Assembly: GCA_020024215.1 (NCBI GenBank) | Contig: JAHHUC010000065.1 | Location: forward strand, 1 to 9,832 | Source of the DNA: Oscillospiraceae bacterium | Lineage (GTDB): Bacteria > Bacillota > Clostridia > Oscillospirales > Ruminococcaceae | Direction: 5' to 3' | Length of the DNA stretch: 9,832 bases | Part shown: in pieces, positions 1 through 6,404 of the stretch | Layout: each line of letters starts with the position of its first letter | Position numbering within the stretch: position 1 is the stretch's first letter | Translations under genes and position numbers: made by a program | The notes under the pieces: generated by a model | The model's input: only the letters and a program-made list of their open reading frames with translations | Told to the model about the DNA's origin: nothing | Databases searched by the model: none

Positions 1-26
1 TGAGACTGCTTTTAAAATATTTATTT

Positions 27-47
27 CATGCTTCAAAATGAAGCTTG
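27..47 (-). terminator. Weak hairpin downstream of csrA
   Basis: Read on the minus strand, CAAGCTTC and GAAGCATG form an eight-base stem with one mismatch around ATTTT, followed by an A/T-rich stretch (AAATAAATATTTT) rather than a clean T run. It starts 28 bases after the csrA stop. It could be a weak terminator or a leader element of a gene beyond the window edge. Confidence 0.3.
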
Positions 48-74
48 AAACCTGACTTTTATTTTGTCCCAGCT

Positions 75-272
75 TTACCTTTTCTTTATTTCTTCAAGCT
101 TTATGCGGACATCATCTGTTTCAGAAAGCAGTTCACCTCTTACAATGGAGACATCCCTAGGGGCTTCTATGGCAATTTTCACCTTTCCTGACTGGCTGGG
201 GTCAAAAACGGTTATAAATATGTTGTCATTTAACACAATAAAATCCCCGTATTTTCTCTCTAATACCAGCAT
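75..272 (-). CDS. csrA: Carbon storage regulator CsrA
   Basis: CsrA is a small homodimeric RNA-binding protein that blocks or remodels translation by binding GGA motifs in mRNA leaders. In flagellated Firmicutes it represses flagellin mRNA and is antagonised by FliW. The 65-residue product has the family hallmarks: the MLVLxRK start (Leu4, Arg6), a hydrophobic strand ITVF near residue 20, KVKIAIEAP in the middle, and DVSIVRGEL, whose Arg matches the RNA-binding Arg44 of E. coli CsrA. It departs from the consensus at the usual GExIxIGD stretch (GDFIVLND) and has a slightly longer turn (DPSQSG). The ATG is fixed by the conserved N-terminus; the ribosome site GGGAGG lies 11 bases upstream. No fliW or flagellin gene is seen beside it: the upstream side is a hairpin and repeats, and the downstream side runs out of the window after 74 bases. 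Family assignment is firm; targets are inferred. Confidence 0.9.
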   Translation of the reverse strand: MLVLERKYGDFIVLNDNIFITVFDPSQSGKVKIAIEAPRDVSIVRGELLSETDDVRIKLEEIKKR

Positions 273-282
273 ATTGTCAAAA

Positions 283-292
283 ACCTCCCTGT
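283..292 (-). promoter_or_regulatory. Putative CsrA-binding site on the csrA ribosome binding site
   Basis: On the minus strand the csrA Shine-Dalgarno lies inside ACAGGGAGGT. The published CsrA SELEX consensus is ACARGGAUGU, so nine of ten positions agree. A CsrA dimer bound here would cover the ribosome site of its own gene, the usual mode of CsrA repression. The match is seen directly; autoregulation is inferred. Confidence 0.5.
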
Positions 293-307
293 CCCATTTC
301 TAAGAAG

Positions 308-337
308 CTGTCCCAAAATGTAAACATTTGGGGACAG
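308..337 (-). promoter_or_regulatory. Hairpin in the csrA leader, possible alternative pairing with the ribosome site
   Basis: A 13-base inverted repeat (ctgtcccaaaatg / catttggggacag, one mismatch, loop of four) lies about 35 bases upstream of the csrA start. On the minus strand its first arm begins CTGTCCC. That arm can pair either with GGGACAG of its own second arm or with a second GGGACAG at 289-295 that runs into the Shine-Dalgarno, so two exclusive structures are possible. It also resembles hairpin A of the dispersed repeat (432-465) in sequence, so it may simply be a repeat remnant. Confidence 0.4.
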
Positions 338-411
338 AGGAAAAATTTTGTTTTTTCATAAAATTTTGCTGCATTATGCTTTAGTTTTTACTTTTTTAGC
401 CGAATATTTAG

Positions 412-620
412 TGTAGAAAGTAAAAAATGCAAAGTGTCCCAAAAGGTTTACCTTTTGGGACACTTCGCTTTCTTAAAAGAAAGCTTGCAAAGAATTTAAT
501 TTCGCACAGGTGAGAAAGATATTTGCACAACTTTAGTGCCTGCGTGTGTTACAGATTAACATTTTGTGATGATAAGCACATTTATGTTAAGCTTATATCC
601 TCACAATTTTACTTCCTGTG
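412..620 (+). repeat. Dispersed composite repeat, copy 1
   Basis: This copy runs from TGTAGAAAGT through hairpin A (432-465, perfect 15-bp stem aagtgtcccaaaagg, loop TTTA), hairpin B (467-484, palindrome gctttcttaaaagaaagc) and a body of about 120 bases including TTTAATTTCGCACA, ATATTTGCACAACTT, CTGCGTGTGTTACAGATT and GATAAGCACATTTA. The same order and nearly the same sequence occur reverse-complemented at the right end of the window. In the minus direction hairpin A is followed by ATTTTTTAC and could terminate leftward transcription ahead of csrA. No open reading frame in it looks like a protein. Confidence 0.85.
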
Positions 621-863
621 CCGCTTTCTTAAAAGAAAGCACGCTTTTTCGAGAAAAAGCTTAGCCAAAAGCTTAATTTCGCACAATTTAGGCTCATATC
701 TGCATTAGTTTAATTCCTGCGTATGTTACAGATTAACATTTTGTGATGATAAGCACATTTATGTTAAGCTTATATCTTCACAAGCTTAATTCCTGCATTA
801 TAAGTTTAAAATTCGATAAAATAAAACAGCCCCAATTCTTAAACGAAAAGGGGGTTGTTTTCT
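621..863 (+). repeat. Dispersed composite repeat, copy 2 (tandem, lacks hairpin A)
   Basis: This copy begins at hairpin B (623-640, identical to copy 1) and adds a second palindrome gctttttcgagaaaaagc (643-660). It then repeats the body from TTAATTTCGCACA. A stretch of about 70 bases (715-785) is almost identical to copy 1 (536-607), differing by a few bases, including GCGTATGTTACAG against GCGTGTGTTACAG. It ends in the GC-rich hairpin C at 823-861. Copies 1 and 2 are direct tandem repeats, which suggests recent duplication. Confidence 0.85.
823..863 (+). terminator. Hairpin C at the end of repeat copy 2 (terminator-like)
   Basis: The arms aaaacagcccc (823-833) and ggggttgtttt (851-861) form an 11-bp stem with one G-U wobble around a 17-base loop; the 3' arm itself ends in four T. 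The wobble only works as RNA in this orientation. The inverted copy at 9525-9560 likewise forms better on the minus strand, so the element appears to have a transcribed sense. Confidence 0.5.
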
Positions 864-906
864 ATATTAAAAGCAGCTGAGAAATCAAAGAAAAAGAAAA
901 ATAACT

Positions 907-962
907 ATGGTAAAGCTTATTAACAGCAGACTTTTTGTCTGTTAAAAGCCATTTTCTTTTTT
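907..962 (+). terminator. Long imperfect hairpin followed by a T-rich tract
   Basis: ATGG-GCTT-TTAACAG-AC on the left (907-931, with short bulges) pairs with GTCTGTTAAAAGCCAT (937-952) around TTTTT, followed by TTTCTTTTTT. It may terminate transcription coming from the repeat region before the operon promoter. The stem is bulged, so confidence is limited. Between it and the operon promoter (963-1060) only AT-rich sequence is visible. Confidence 0.35.
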
Positions 963-1060
963 AAAACAAGGTCTTACTTTACAGATTGTATGCAAAACAT
1001 ATTATTATTGTAAAGCGACTGTTTTCGTTTGTAAATTCATATAAAAAAGAGTATTTTTTT

Positions 1061-1090
1061 GTGGAAAGCCTAATAAAATTATGCTATCAT
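1061..1090 (+). promoter_or_regulatory. Promoter of the exporter-pgi operon
   Basis: An extended -10 box TGCTATCAT (TATCAT at 1085-1090) lies 39 bases before the TTG start of the first gene. The -35 is poor (GTGGAA at 1061-1066, spacing 18). The extended TG probably compensates. Confidence 0.5.
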
Positions 1091-1128
1091 AGCCTTGAAG
1101 AAAAAAGTAAAAATAAAGGGTGGGAAAT

Positions 1129-1905
1129 TTGAAAAGCAAGGATGTGTTTGATCTTGTGGCAGAGGTGGGAGTTCTGATGCTTTCAGGAAGCGGCGAGGTT
1201 GGAAGAACTCAGGACACATTGAATGCCATGGCAAAGGGCTTTAAAATAAAAGAATTTAAGTGCTACCTTATTTCCAACGGAATATTTCTTTCAGGAATTT
1301 TAGAGGATGAAAAGGTGGATGTCAGAATTGAAGTGGTTCCTGTAAAGGGCACAAATCTTTATGAGGTGGAAACCTTAAATCTTCTTTCAAGAAGGGTGAT
1401 ATCGGAAAATCTTTCTCCGGAGGAGGTAAAAAAAGAGGTGGACCGCATAAAGAAAACCGAGCCCTACCCCTTTTGGTTTACTTCTCTTGCCTCCGGGCTT
1501 GGCTGTGCCTCATTCTGTTACTTTTTCAAGGGGACCTTATTAGACTCCCTTCTGGCATTTCCCATAGGTGTACTTCTTTGGTGCTTTTATGATCTTTTGG
1601 CAGATAAGCACAAATTGCCCAAGATAATATGCAATCTTTTTTCCAGTATGTTCATCACGCTTCTTGCCTGCATTTTTGTACATTTAGGATTTGCAGACAA
1701 TGTAGACAAGATAGTTATAGGTGCCATAATGCCCCTTGTTCCGGGTGTTCCCTTTGTAAATGCCATAAGAAACTTTTTCAGCGATGATTATTTATCAGGA
1801 GTTATAAGGATAGCCGATGCCTTTTTGACTGCTCTTTCAGTAGGAGTCGGAGTTGGAACTACCATGATAGTATGGAATACTGTTATAGGGGGGATTTCTC
1901 TGTGA
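1129..1905 (+). CDS. Threonine/serine exporter family protein, N-terminal subunit (ThrE/YjjP type)
   Basis: This is the larger subunit of a split ThrE-type exporter, expected to move threonine, serine or other small metabolites out across the cytoplasmic membrane. It has a soluble N-terminal half (roughly residues 1-115, with the family-like GSGEVGRTQDTLNAMAKGF) and then about five membrane segments. The conserved membrane motif MPLVPGVPFVNAIRNFFSDD sits near residue 205. About 258 residues matches E. coli YjjP-like proteins. The reading frame is open to a GTG at 1120, but TTG at 1129 is preferred because AAAGG at 1115-1119 then has nine bases of spacing. It ends in GTGA, where the next gene begins four bases inside it, so the two subunits are translationally coupled. 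Family assignment is firm; the substrate is inferred. Confidence 0.88.
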   Translation: MKSKDVFDLVAEVGVLMLSGSGEVGRTQDTLNAMAKGFKIKEFKCYLISNGIFLSGILEDEKVDVRIEVVPVKGTNLYEVETLNLLSRRVISENLSPEEVKKEVDRIKKTEPYPFWFTSLASGLGCASFCYFFKGTLLDSLLAFPIGVLLWCFYDLLADKHKLPKIICNLFSSMFITLLACIFVHLGFADNVDKIVIGAIMPLVPGVPFVNAIRNFFSDDYLSGVIRIADAFLTALSVGVGVGTTMIVWNTVIGGISL

Positions 1906-2333
1906 TAGGAGAGCTTGTATGTGCCTTTTTGGGAACTGTCAGCTTTGCCATAATATACCGGGCCGACAGGCGCCACTGTATTTTATGCGGTATAAACGGC
2001 TTTATAACATGGCTGATTTACAGCATAGCTGTTTTTTCAGGTGCATCGTCTGTCGCATCCAGCTTCATAGCCTGTTTTTTCCTGACTGTTATAGCAAGAT
2101 TTCTCTCTGTGCAAAAAAAGGCGCCTGCTACGGTGTTTTTGGTGACAGGAATATTTGTCCTTGTGCCGGGAGCAGGATTATATTATACTATATATTATGC
2201 CTTTTTGAATCGCACTGAGGCGGCGTTTCACTGTATAACCACATTGAAAACAGCTCTGGCCATAGCATTCGGAATAGTAATAGCTTATATTTTGCCGCAG
2301 AAACTATTTGTTTTAAAGAAAAGAGGAAGGTAA
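1902..2333 (+). CDS. Threonine/serine exporter family protein, C-terminal subunit (ThrE/YjjB type)
   Basis: This is the small all-membrane partner of the preceding gene, 143 residues with about four hydrophobic helices. It carries the family-like motif FVLVPGAGLYYTIYY, which corresponds to the VPG loop repeated in the two halves of full-length ThrE. The start is GTG at 1902, overlapping the upstream TGA as GTGA, with GGGGGG at 1889-1894 as ribosome site. An in-frame ATG at 1872 lies well inside the upstream gene and lacks a good site. The pair forms a heteromeric exporter in families where the ThrE halves are encoded separately. The stop is directly adjacent to the ATG of the next gene. Confidence 0.85.
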   Translation: MIGELVCAFLGTVSFAIIYRADRRHCILCGINGFITWLIYSIAVFSGASSVASSFIACFFLTVIARFLSVQKKAPATVFLVTGIFVLVPGAGLYYTIYYAFLNRTEAAFHCITTLKTALAIAFGIVIAYILPQKLFVLKKRGR

Positions 2334-3635
2334 ATGAAGGTCAGTGTAAGTTCAAAGCATTGTGAAAGATTTTTAGAGCAAGGCGAGCTTGTATCCTTTA
2401 TAAAGAAAGCCGAGGACGGCTATCAGAAGGTGTTGGACAGCAGCGGTGAGGGCAGCGATTTTTTAGGCTGGAGGGATCTTCCGTCCTCACTTTCTGATGA
2501 GGAAACAGAAAAAATCCAAGCGACGGCAGATTGCTTGAAAAAGATGGCGGACGTGCTTATAGTTATAGGCATAGGCGGCTCTTATTTAGGAAGCCTTGCC
2601 GCAATTTCCTCGCTTAAAAGATTCAGCTCCCATGATAAAATGGAAATCATCTTTGCAGGCAACAATATGTGCTCCTCCCGGTATGAGGAAATTTTTGATA
2701 AATGCAGGGACAAGGAGGTTGCAGTAAATGTAATTTCCAAATCCGGCTCTACAACAGAGACGGCCATTGCCTTCAGAATTTTCAGAAGCTATATGGAAAA
2801 ACGCTACGGCAGGGATGCCTCAAAAAGAATAGTGATGACCACAGGAAGCAAGGGAACTCTTAGGGATATTGCCGAAAAAGAGGGCTATGTCACATTCTTG
2901 GTACCTGAGGATGTGGGCGGAAGATATTCTGTTTTAAGCCATGTGGGGCTTCTTCCCATAGCCTGTGCAGGAATTTCCATAAAAGAGCTTATAGCCGGTG
3001 CAAGACAGGCGCAGAAGGACTTCCTTGTAAAAGAAGATAATCAGGCTGTAAGGTATGCAGCCTTGAGAAATGCCTTTTACAATAAGGGCAAGGTAAATGA
3101 GATAACTGTCACCAACAGGGATAACATGAAGCTTTTTTCGTCCTGGTTCCAGCAGCTTTTTGCAGAGAGTGAGGGCAAGGATGAAAAGGGAATACTTCCT
3201 GTTCCTGCCTTTTTCACATCCGATCTTCATTCGGTGGGACAGTACATACAAAACGGACTTAGAAATATGTTTGAAACAGTTATCGAGATAAAAGAGGATA
3301 TAAATATACCCATACCGGATTTTGCTTCTGACGGCTTCTTGTTTTTGGATGGCAAGACAGTGGGAGAAATAAATGAAAAGGCTCTTACAGCCTCTGTTAT
3401 CGCCCACGAGGACGGCGGTGTTCCTGTAATAAGAATCAATCTGGGAGAATTAAGCCCCTATACCTTGGGCTATGCCTTCTATTTCTTTGAAAGTGCCTGT
3501 GCTGTTTCTGCCTACACTCTGGGAGTAAATCCCTTTAATCAGCCCTCTGTGGAGGAATATAAAAAGAATATGTTTGCGCTTTTAGGAAAGGAAGGCTATG
3601 AAGAATTGGGAGAAAGGCTTAAATCCCGCCTCTGA
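2334..3635 (+). CDS. pgi: Glucose-6-phosphate isomerase
   Basis: Cytoplasmic enzyme converting glucose-6-phosphate and fructose-6-phosphate in glycolysis and gluconeogenesis. The 433-residue product is near the 450 typical of Bacillus/Clostridium Pgi. Sugar-phosphate binding motifs are intact: GIGGSYLG at 79-86 and SKSGSTTE at 135-142. The family signature GGRYS is at 195-199. The catalytic pair is Glu278 in AESEGKDEKG and His299 in DLHSVGQ, with the C-terminal catalytic Lys at 410 or 411 in VEEYKKNMFALLGK. The ATG follows the upstream TAA with no gap, and AGAGGAAGG lies just before it inside the previous gene. It is the third gene of the operon; coupling central glycolysis to an amino-acid exporter looks like shared transcription rather than a known pathway link. 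No truncation or missing residue is seen. Confidence 0.97.
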   Translation: MKVSVSSKHCERFLEQGELVSFIKKAEDGYQKVLDSSGEGSDFLGWRDLPSSLSDEETEKIQATADCLKKMADVLIVIGIGGSYLGSLAAISSLKRFSSHDKMEIIFAGNNMCSSRYEEIFDKCRDKEVAVNVISKSGSTTETAIAFRIFRSYMEKRYGRDASKRIVMTTGSKGTLRDIAEKEGYVTFLVPEDVGGRYSVLSHVGLLPIACAGISIKELIAGARQAQKDFLVKEDNQAVRYAALRNAFYNKGKVNEITVTNRDNMKLFSSWFQQLFAESEGKDEKGILPVPAFFTSDLHSVGQYIQNGLRNMFETVIEIKEDINIPIPDFASDGFLFLDGKTVGEINEKALTASVIAHEDGGVPVIRINLGELSPYTLGYAFYFFESACAVSAYTLGVNPFNQPSVEEYKKNMFALLGKEGYEELGERLKSRL

Positions 3636-3655
3636 TCTTTCCTTAGCTTTTTGCC

Positions 3656-3775
3656 GCTTTCTTAAAAGAAAGCCGGGCAAAGAACTTTAGTTTGCATAGG
3701 GAAAAAGATTTTTGCATGGCTTTATATCTGCGGTAGTTACAGAGTGAGAATTTAAGAGTATAAAAAGTTTTAAGA
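3656..3775 (+). repeat. Dispersed repeat, decayed copy 3
   Basis: Hairpin B is identical to the other copies (gctttcttaaaagaaagc at 3656-3673). The body is recognisable but diverged: GGGCAAAGAACTTTAGTTTGCA against TGCAAAGAATTTAATTTCGCA, then AAGATTTTTGCA and GTTACAGAGTGAGAA in the same order. Hairpins A and C are missing. It starts 20 bases after the pgi stop. The spacer from here to 3972 is AT-rich with a small 7-bp hairpin (3926-3944) and no gene. Confidence 0.65.
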
Positions 3776-3972
3776 CAGGCTTATTGTTTTCTGAAATTGA
3801 TAGTGAGATTGAAAGTTTTACTCAATTTTTTCCAAAAAAATTGTGGTTTCTAAAGTCAAGAGGCGCTGTCTTTGATTTACTACTTTTTAACATAGGCAGA
3901 TAAGTCAAAAAGCCATAAGTTTTATGCTTCTTAGATGAAGAAGCAATTTAATTTTTAAGAAAAGTTAAGCAA

Positions 3973-4007
3973 AGAGGGAGGATTGATACTAAAAATCCTC
4001 CCTCTTG
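3973..4007. terminator. Perfect 13-bp hairpin downstream of pgi
   Basis: AAGAGGGAGGATT and AATCCTCCCTCTT form a perfect stem around a nine-base loop. There is no real T run on either side (TTGCTTTCTG follows on the plus strand), so it may be an mRNA 3'-end stabiliser or weak terminator. Confidence 0.5.
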
Positions 4008-4033
4008 CTTTCTGACAATTTAAGCTTGTAAAA

Positions 4034-4067
4034 AGCCTTTTGTCCGGTAGGAGAAAGGCTCTTTTTA
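4034..4067 (+). terminator. Rho-independent terminator of the exporter-pgi operon
   Basis: AGCCTTT (4034-4040) pairs with AAAGGCT (4054-4060), followed by CTTTTTATAT. Direction and T run fit termination of the rightward operon, about 400 bases after the pgi stop. Confidence 0.6.
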
Positions 4068-4137
4068 TATTTGTAAGGGAAAGGAAGATAAAGCTCTGTC
4101 CAAAGCTTTCCCCTTAAAAGCAGTGTCTTGCAATAGC

Positions 4138-4177
4138 AAAAAATGACAGCACATTAAAAGTCTGCTGTCATTTTTTT
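4138..4177. terminator. Bidirectional terminator between the pgi unit and the lipoprotein gene
   Basis: AAAAAATGACAGC and GCTGTCATTTTTT (13 bp plus one more T) surround a 13-base loop. With A and T tracts on both sides it works in both directions. On the minus strand it lies 35 bases after the lipoprotein stop and is its obvious terminator. Confidence 0.8.
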
Positions 4178-4212
4178 AAAGTTATTATATGATTTTAAAT
4201 AATTATTTCAGC

Positions 4213-5526
4213 TTATTCGTGGCTTGTTCCTGTAAGGTAGTTATAGAAAGCGTTATTTACATAAAGGTCAACAGGCTCTACCTTTAATTCGGGAGCTTCC
4301 TTAGCAACTACCTCAGCAATTTTGTCGCCGCCCTCTGCTGTGGAGAAGGGATGAATGGTGTATGCGCCGTTTCTGATGACATTGTCCTTGATAAGCTTGA
4401 AGCTGTCAGCATCCTTCATAGGAACTGTGGAAGTATAAAGAGGCTGCCACCATGCTCCTGCAAGAAGGGGTACTGTGGGGTTGCCGTCTTTATCTGTATT
4501 TGAATCCCACTTCTTTGCGTATTTTCCGATAAGCGCATCGAAGGAATCCTTTTCTTCAACTGTGTTAAATTCCAGCTTCATATCATATTCTGTGGCATAG
4601 CAGAGGTATCTTCCGCCCTCAATAGCTCTTACCTCGTATGTAGGCGTCATTTCCAGCTTGGAGGGATCGCCCCACTCAACCAAATACTCATATATGGATG
4701 TCTTAGGCTCTAAAGCGACCTTTGCTTCAATTCCCTCAGAATTTAAAAGAGCTATGAGCTGAACGGCGTGTGTGATGTCGCTGTGGCCATACTGCAATGT
4801 GTATTGGGGGAGAAAGTTTGCATTGCAGCCGTCATATTTAAGGTTATATCCTGTGGAAGCTCCTGCAATAACCAAATCAGCGCCCAAAGCGGAAAGCTTG
4901 TCATCATCAAAGTTTCCGAATGTTGCCCATGCGGATGTAAGCAGTCTGTAAATGTCCTCCTGAGAGGAATAGCCTAAGTAATTTCTGCCCTTACCGGAAA
5001 TTTCAACAGCATTCATAAGAAGCTCTGTTGCAATTTCCCCTGTCACCTTTGAATAATCCCATTTTGAGGAGGCAAGACCTGCATCAACAGCGCAGGCAAC
5101 AAAAGGAGCATTTTCAGCACTTACATTAAGTCCATTGACAGCATTGGCTGTCTTTTCCTCGGTGTAGACCAGTGCCAGCTCCTTAAGACCTGCAGCCTCC
5201 ACTGCTGCCTTTATGGCAGAATCCAATGTAAGCTCACCCTCTACCTTTACATTTTCATCAATTTTTGCAAGAGCGGCATTGAATGTTTCTGCATTGATTT
5301 CGCCCTTCATAGGCCGGATACCAAAATAATACTCCAAATATTCTGCGTCCTTATCCTTAAAGCTGCTGTCGGTGGTGTTTGTTTTTTCAGGCAAGGAAGC
5401 CTTGCTGTTAGAAACAGCCTCAGATGAGGAAACAGACCGGGAAGCTGTGCTTTCTGTTTCACTGCCGCAGGCAGCCATGCTCATTGCCATAGCAAGAACA
5501 AGTGCAATGGATAAAAGCTTTTTCAT
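4213..5526 (-). CDS. Lipoprotein of unknown function
   Basis: A 437-residue secreted protein tethered to the outer face of the membrane. Residues 1-19 are a lipoprotein signal peptide (MKKLL, hydrophobic core, MSMAA) and Cys20 is the lipidation site. A Ser/Thr/Glu-rich linker follows (about 21-58), then a large soluble domain. Residues of about 85-165 (ELTLDSAIKAAVEAAGL ... ACAVDAGLA) have the helix rhythm of S-layer-homology-like modules, but the match is too loose to call. The rest is rich in Tyr, Trp and Ala and I do not recognise it. The ATG is supported by AAAGGAT nine bases upstream and by the signal peptide. It is transcribed alone from its own strong promoter and ends at a strong terminator. 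A solute-binding or cell-wall role is possible but not shown. Confidence 0.85.
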   Translation of the reverse strand: MKKLLSIALVLAMAMSMAACGSETESTASRSVSSSEAVSNSKASLPEKTNTTDSSFKDKDAEYLEYYFGIRPMKGEINAETFNAALAKIDENVKVEGELTLDSAIKAAVEAAGLKELALVYTEEKTANAVNGLNVSAENAPFVACAVDAGLASSKWDYSKVTGEIATELLMNAVEISGKGRNYLGYSSQEDIYRLLTSAWATFGNFDDDKLSALGADLVIAGASTGYNLKYDGCNANFLPQYTLQYGHSDITHAVQLIALLNSEGIEAKVALEPKTSIYEYLVEWGDPSKLEMTPTYEVRAIEGGRYLCYATEYDMKLEFNTVEEKDSFDALIGKYAKKWDSNTDKDGNPTVPLLAGAWWQPLYTSTVPMKDADSFKLIKDNVIRNGAYTIHPFSTAEGGDKIAEVVAKEAPELKVEPVDLYVNNAFYNYLTGTSHE

Positions 5527-5556
5527 TTTTATTTGATCCTTTCTTTATCGCAGAGC

Positions 5557-5618
5557 ACAGCATAAATTACTTAAGCTAAATTCCCATTAGTTAAAATCAA
5601 TATAATTTATAATGCTGT
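5557..5618 (-). promoter_or_regulatory. Structured leader upstream of the lipoprotein gene
   Basis: In the roughly 145-base untranslated leader, ACAGCAT-(TAT)-AAATTA pairs with TAATTT-ATGCTGT, giving a 13-bp stem with a three-base bulge around a loop of about 33 bases. It ends 30 bases before the start codon. It matches no riboswitch class that I can recognise and may only stabilise the mRNA. Confidence 0.3.
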
Positions 5619-5676
5619 TATGTAATACCCTACAATTTGTTTATCAGAACTGCATAAAATCTACACAGCAAAAATG

Positions 5677-5705
5677 ATTATAGCTCATTTATAAAGTTTT
5701 TTCAA
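5677..5705 (-). promoter_or_regulatory. Sigma-A promoter of the lipoprotein gene
   Basis: On the minus strand TTGAAA (5700-5705), a 17-base spacer and a perfect TATAAT (5677-5682). Transcription would start near 5670, giving a leader of about 145 bases. A second weaker possibility, TTGTAG-17-TTATAA, lies further downstream in the leader. Confidence 0.75.
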
Positions 5706-5777
5706 GCATCAACAGGCGGGCAGCTTGCTAGATGTGTATTGGCAGATCTTAAATTTAAGCTTTTTTCTTATTAAAAC

Positions 5778-6253
5778 CTACTGTTCAAAAAAGCTTTCCA
5801 TAGATTCAAGATAGCTTTCATCTGTTATTTTAAACTTAAAGCTTTTTGGCGGTGAGTTATGTGCTGAAATATGTCCTGTTATAAATTCATCACCATAGGA
5901 TTTTATAACAAGAAGCTTTTTTCATCCCTGTCTATTGCCTCTAAAAGATAGCCTTCCTTTGAATCATATTTTATGGTATCGCTGTTTATTTTTTTGAAAT
6001 TTTTATTTTCAAAATAGTCGGAAAGTTCTTCGATTTCATTGTTAGCCAAACGCTTCTGTTCTTTTATATCGTCGGTTCGTGTGTCTGTTTTTTTGATCTC
6101 AACAGCAGTAATTTTGTCGGAATTTAAAATTTCGGAGATAAAATCCCCGCTTTCATTAAGCGATAAATTATAAATAAATATTGCCAAAAATATAAAAACT
6201 GCAAGTATAATAAAGGGTATGTATTTTTTTAATTTCTTTTCCAAATGCATCAC
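5778..6253 (-). pseudogene. Single-pass membrane protein, frameshifted paralogue of the 6405-6878 gene
   Basis: The reading frame from the GTG/ATG pair at 6253/6250 (or TTG at 6244, which has AAGGTG six bases upstream) stops at 5903. The sequence beyond continues in another frame as LVIKSYGDEFITG ... ESYLESMESFFEQ to a TAG at 5778. That tail aligns with DSYGDEFVTG ... LSKMESFVK of the neighbouring gene. One base is missing at or near the six-base A run (plus-strand T run at 5917-5922); a seventh A would restore the frame as DEKKLLVIKSYGDEF. The product has one N-terminal membrane helix (about residues 12-30), the paralogue-type YNLSLNESGDF just after it, and an outer domain. Function unknown. 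It may be a true pseudogene, a phase-variable gene or an assembly error. Confidence 0.8.
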
Positions 6254-6354
6254 CTTCTGGTAAATTTACATTAGAGCATATATGTTATTGCTCTGCATAT
6301 AAAGGGATAATTTTTAGTTAATTTGATGCAGTGATTTTGTCTTGTAAAATATAA

Positions 6355-6393
6355 AAAGAGGTTGGAAAATTCATAGAAGTTTCCAACCTCTTT
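6355..6393 (-). terminator. Rho-independent terminator after the membrane protein gene
   Basis: AAAGAGGTTGGAAA and TTTCCAACCTCTTT form a perfect 14-bp stem around 11 bases. On the minus strand it is followed by TTATATTTT, 12 bases beyond the 6405 stop codon. A strong terminator. Confidence 0.9.
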
Positions 6394-6404
6394 GACAATT
6401 ATAT

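Noticed and set aside
64..303. Plus-strand open frame of 79 residues
   Set aside because: It lies exactly opposite csrA and has no ribosome site or protein-like composition; the CsrA reading on the other strand is unmistakable.
523..708. Plus-strand open frame of 61 residues in the spacer
   Set aside because: It runs across the tandem repeat copies and their palindromes, has no Shine-Dalgarno and is not conserved as a frame between copies.
412..863. CRISPR array
   Set aside because: The repeated units are long, palindromic, two only in tandem and not separated by regular unique spacers; no cas gene is present.
2934..3407. Minus-strand open frame of 157 residues
   Set aside because: It is fully antisense to intact pgi, with no promoter or ribosome site; a shadow frame.
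5903..5925. Programmed -1 ribosomal frameshift in the broken paralogue
   Set aside because: The in-frame codons GAA AAA AGC do not form an X XXY YYZ slip site and no downstream pseudoknot is evident; a lost A is simpler.
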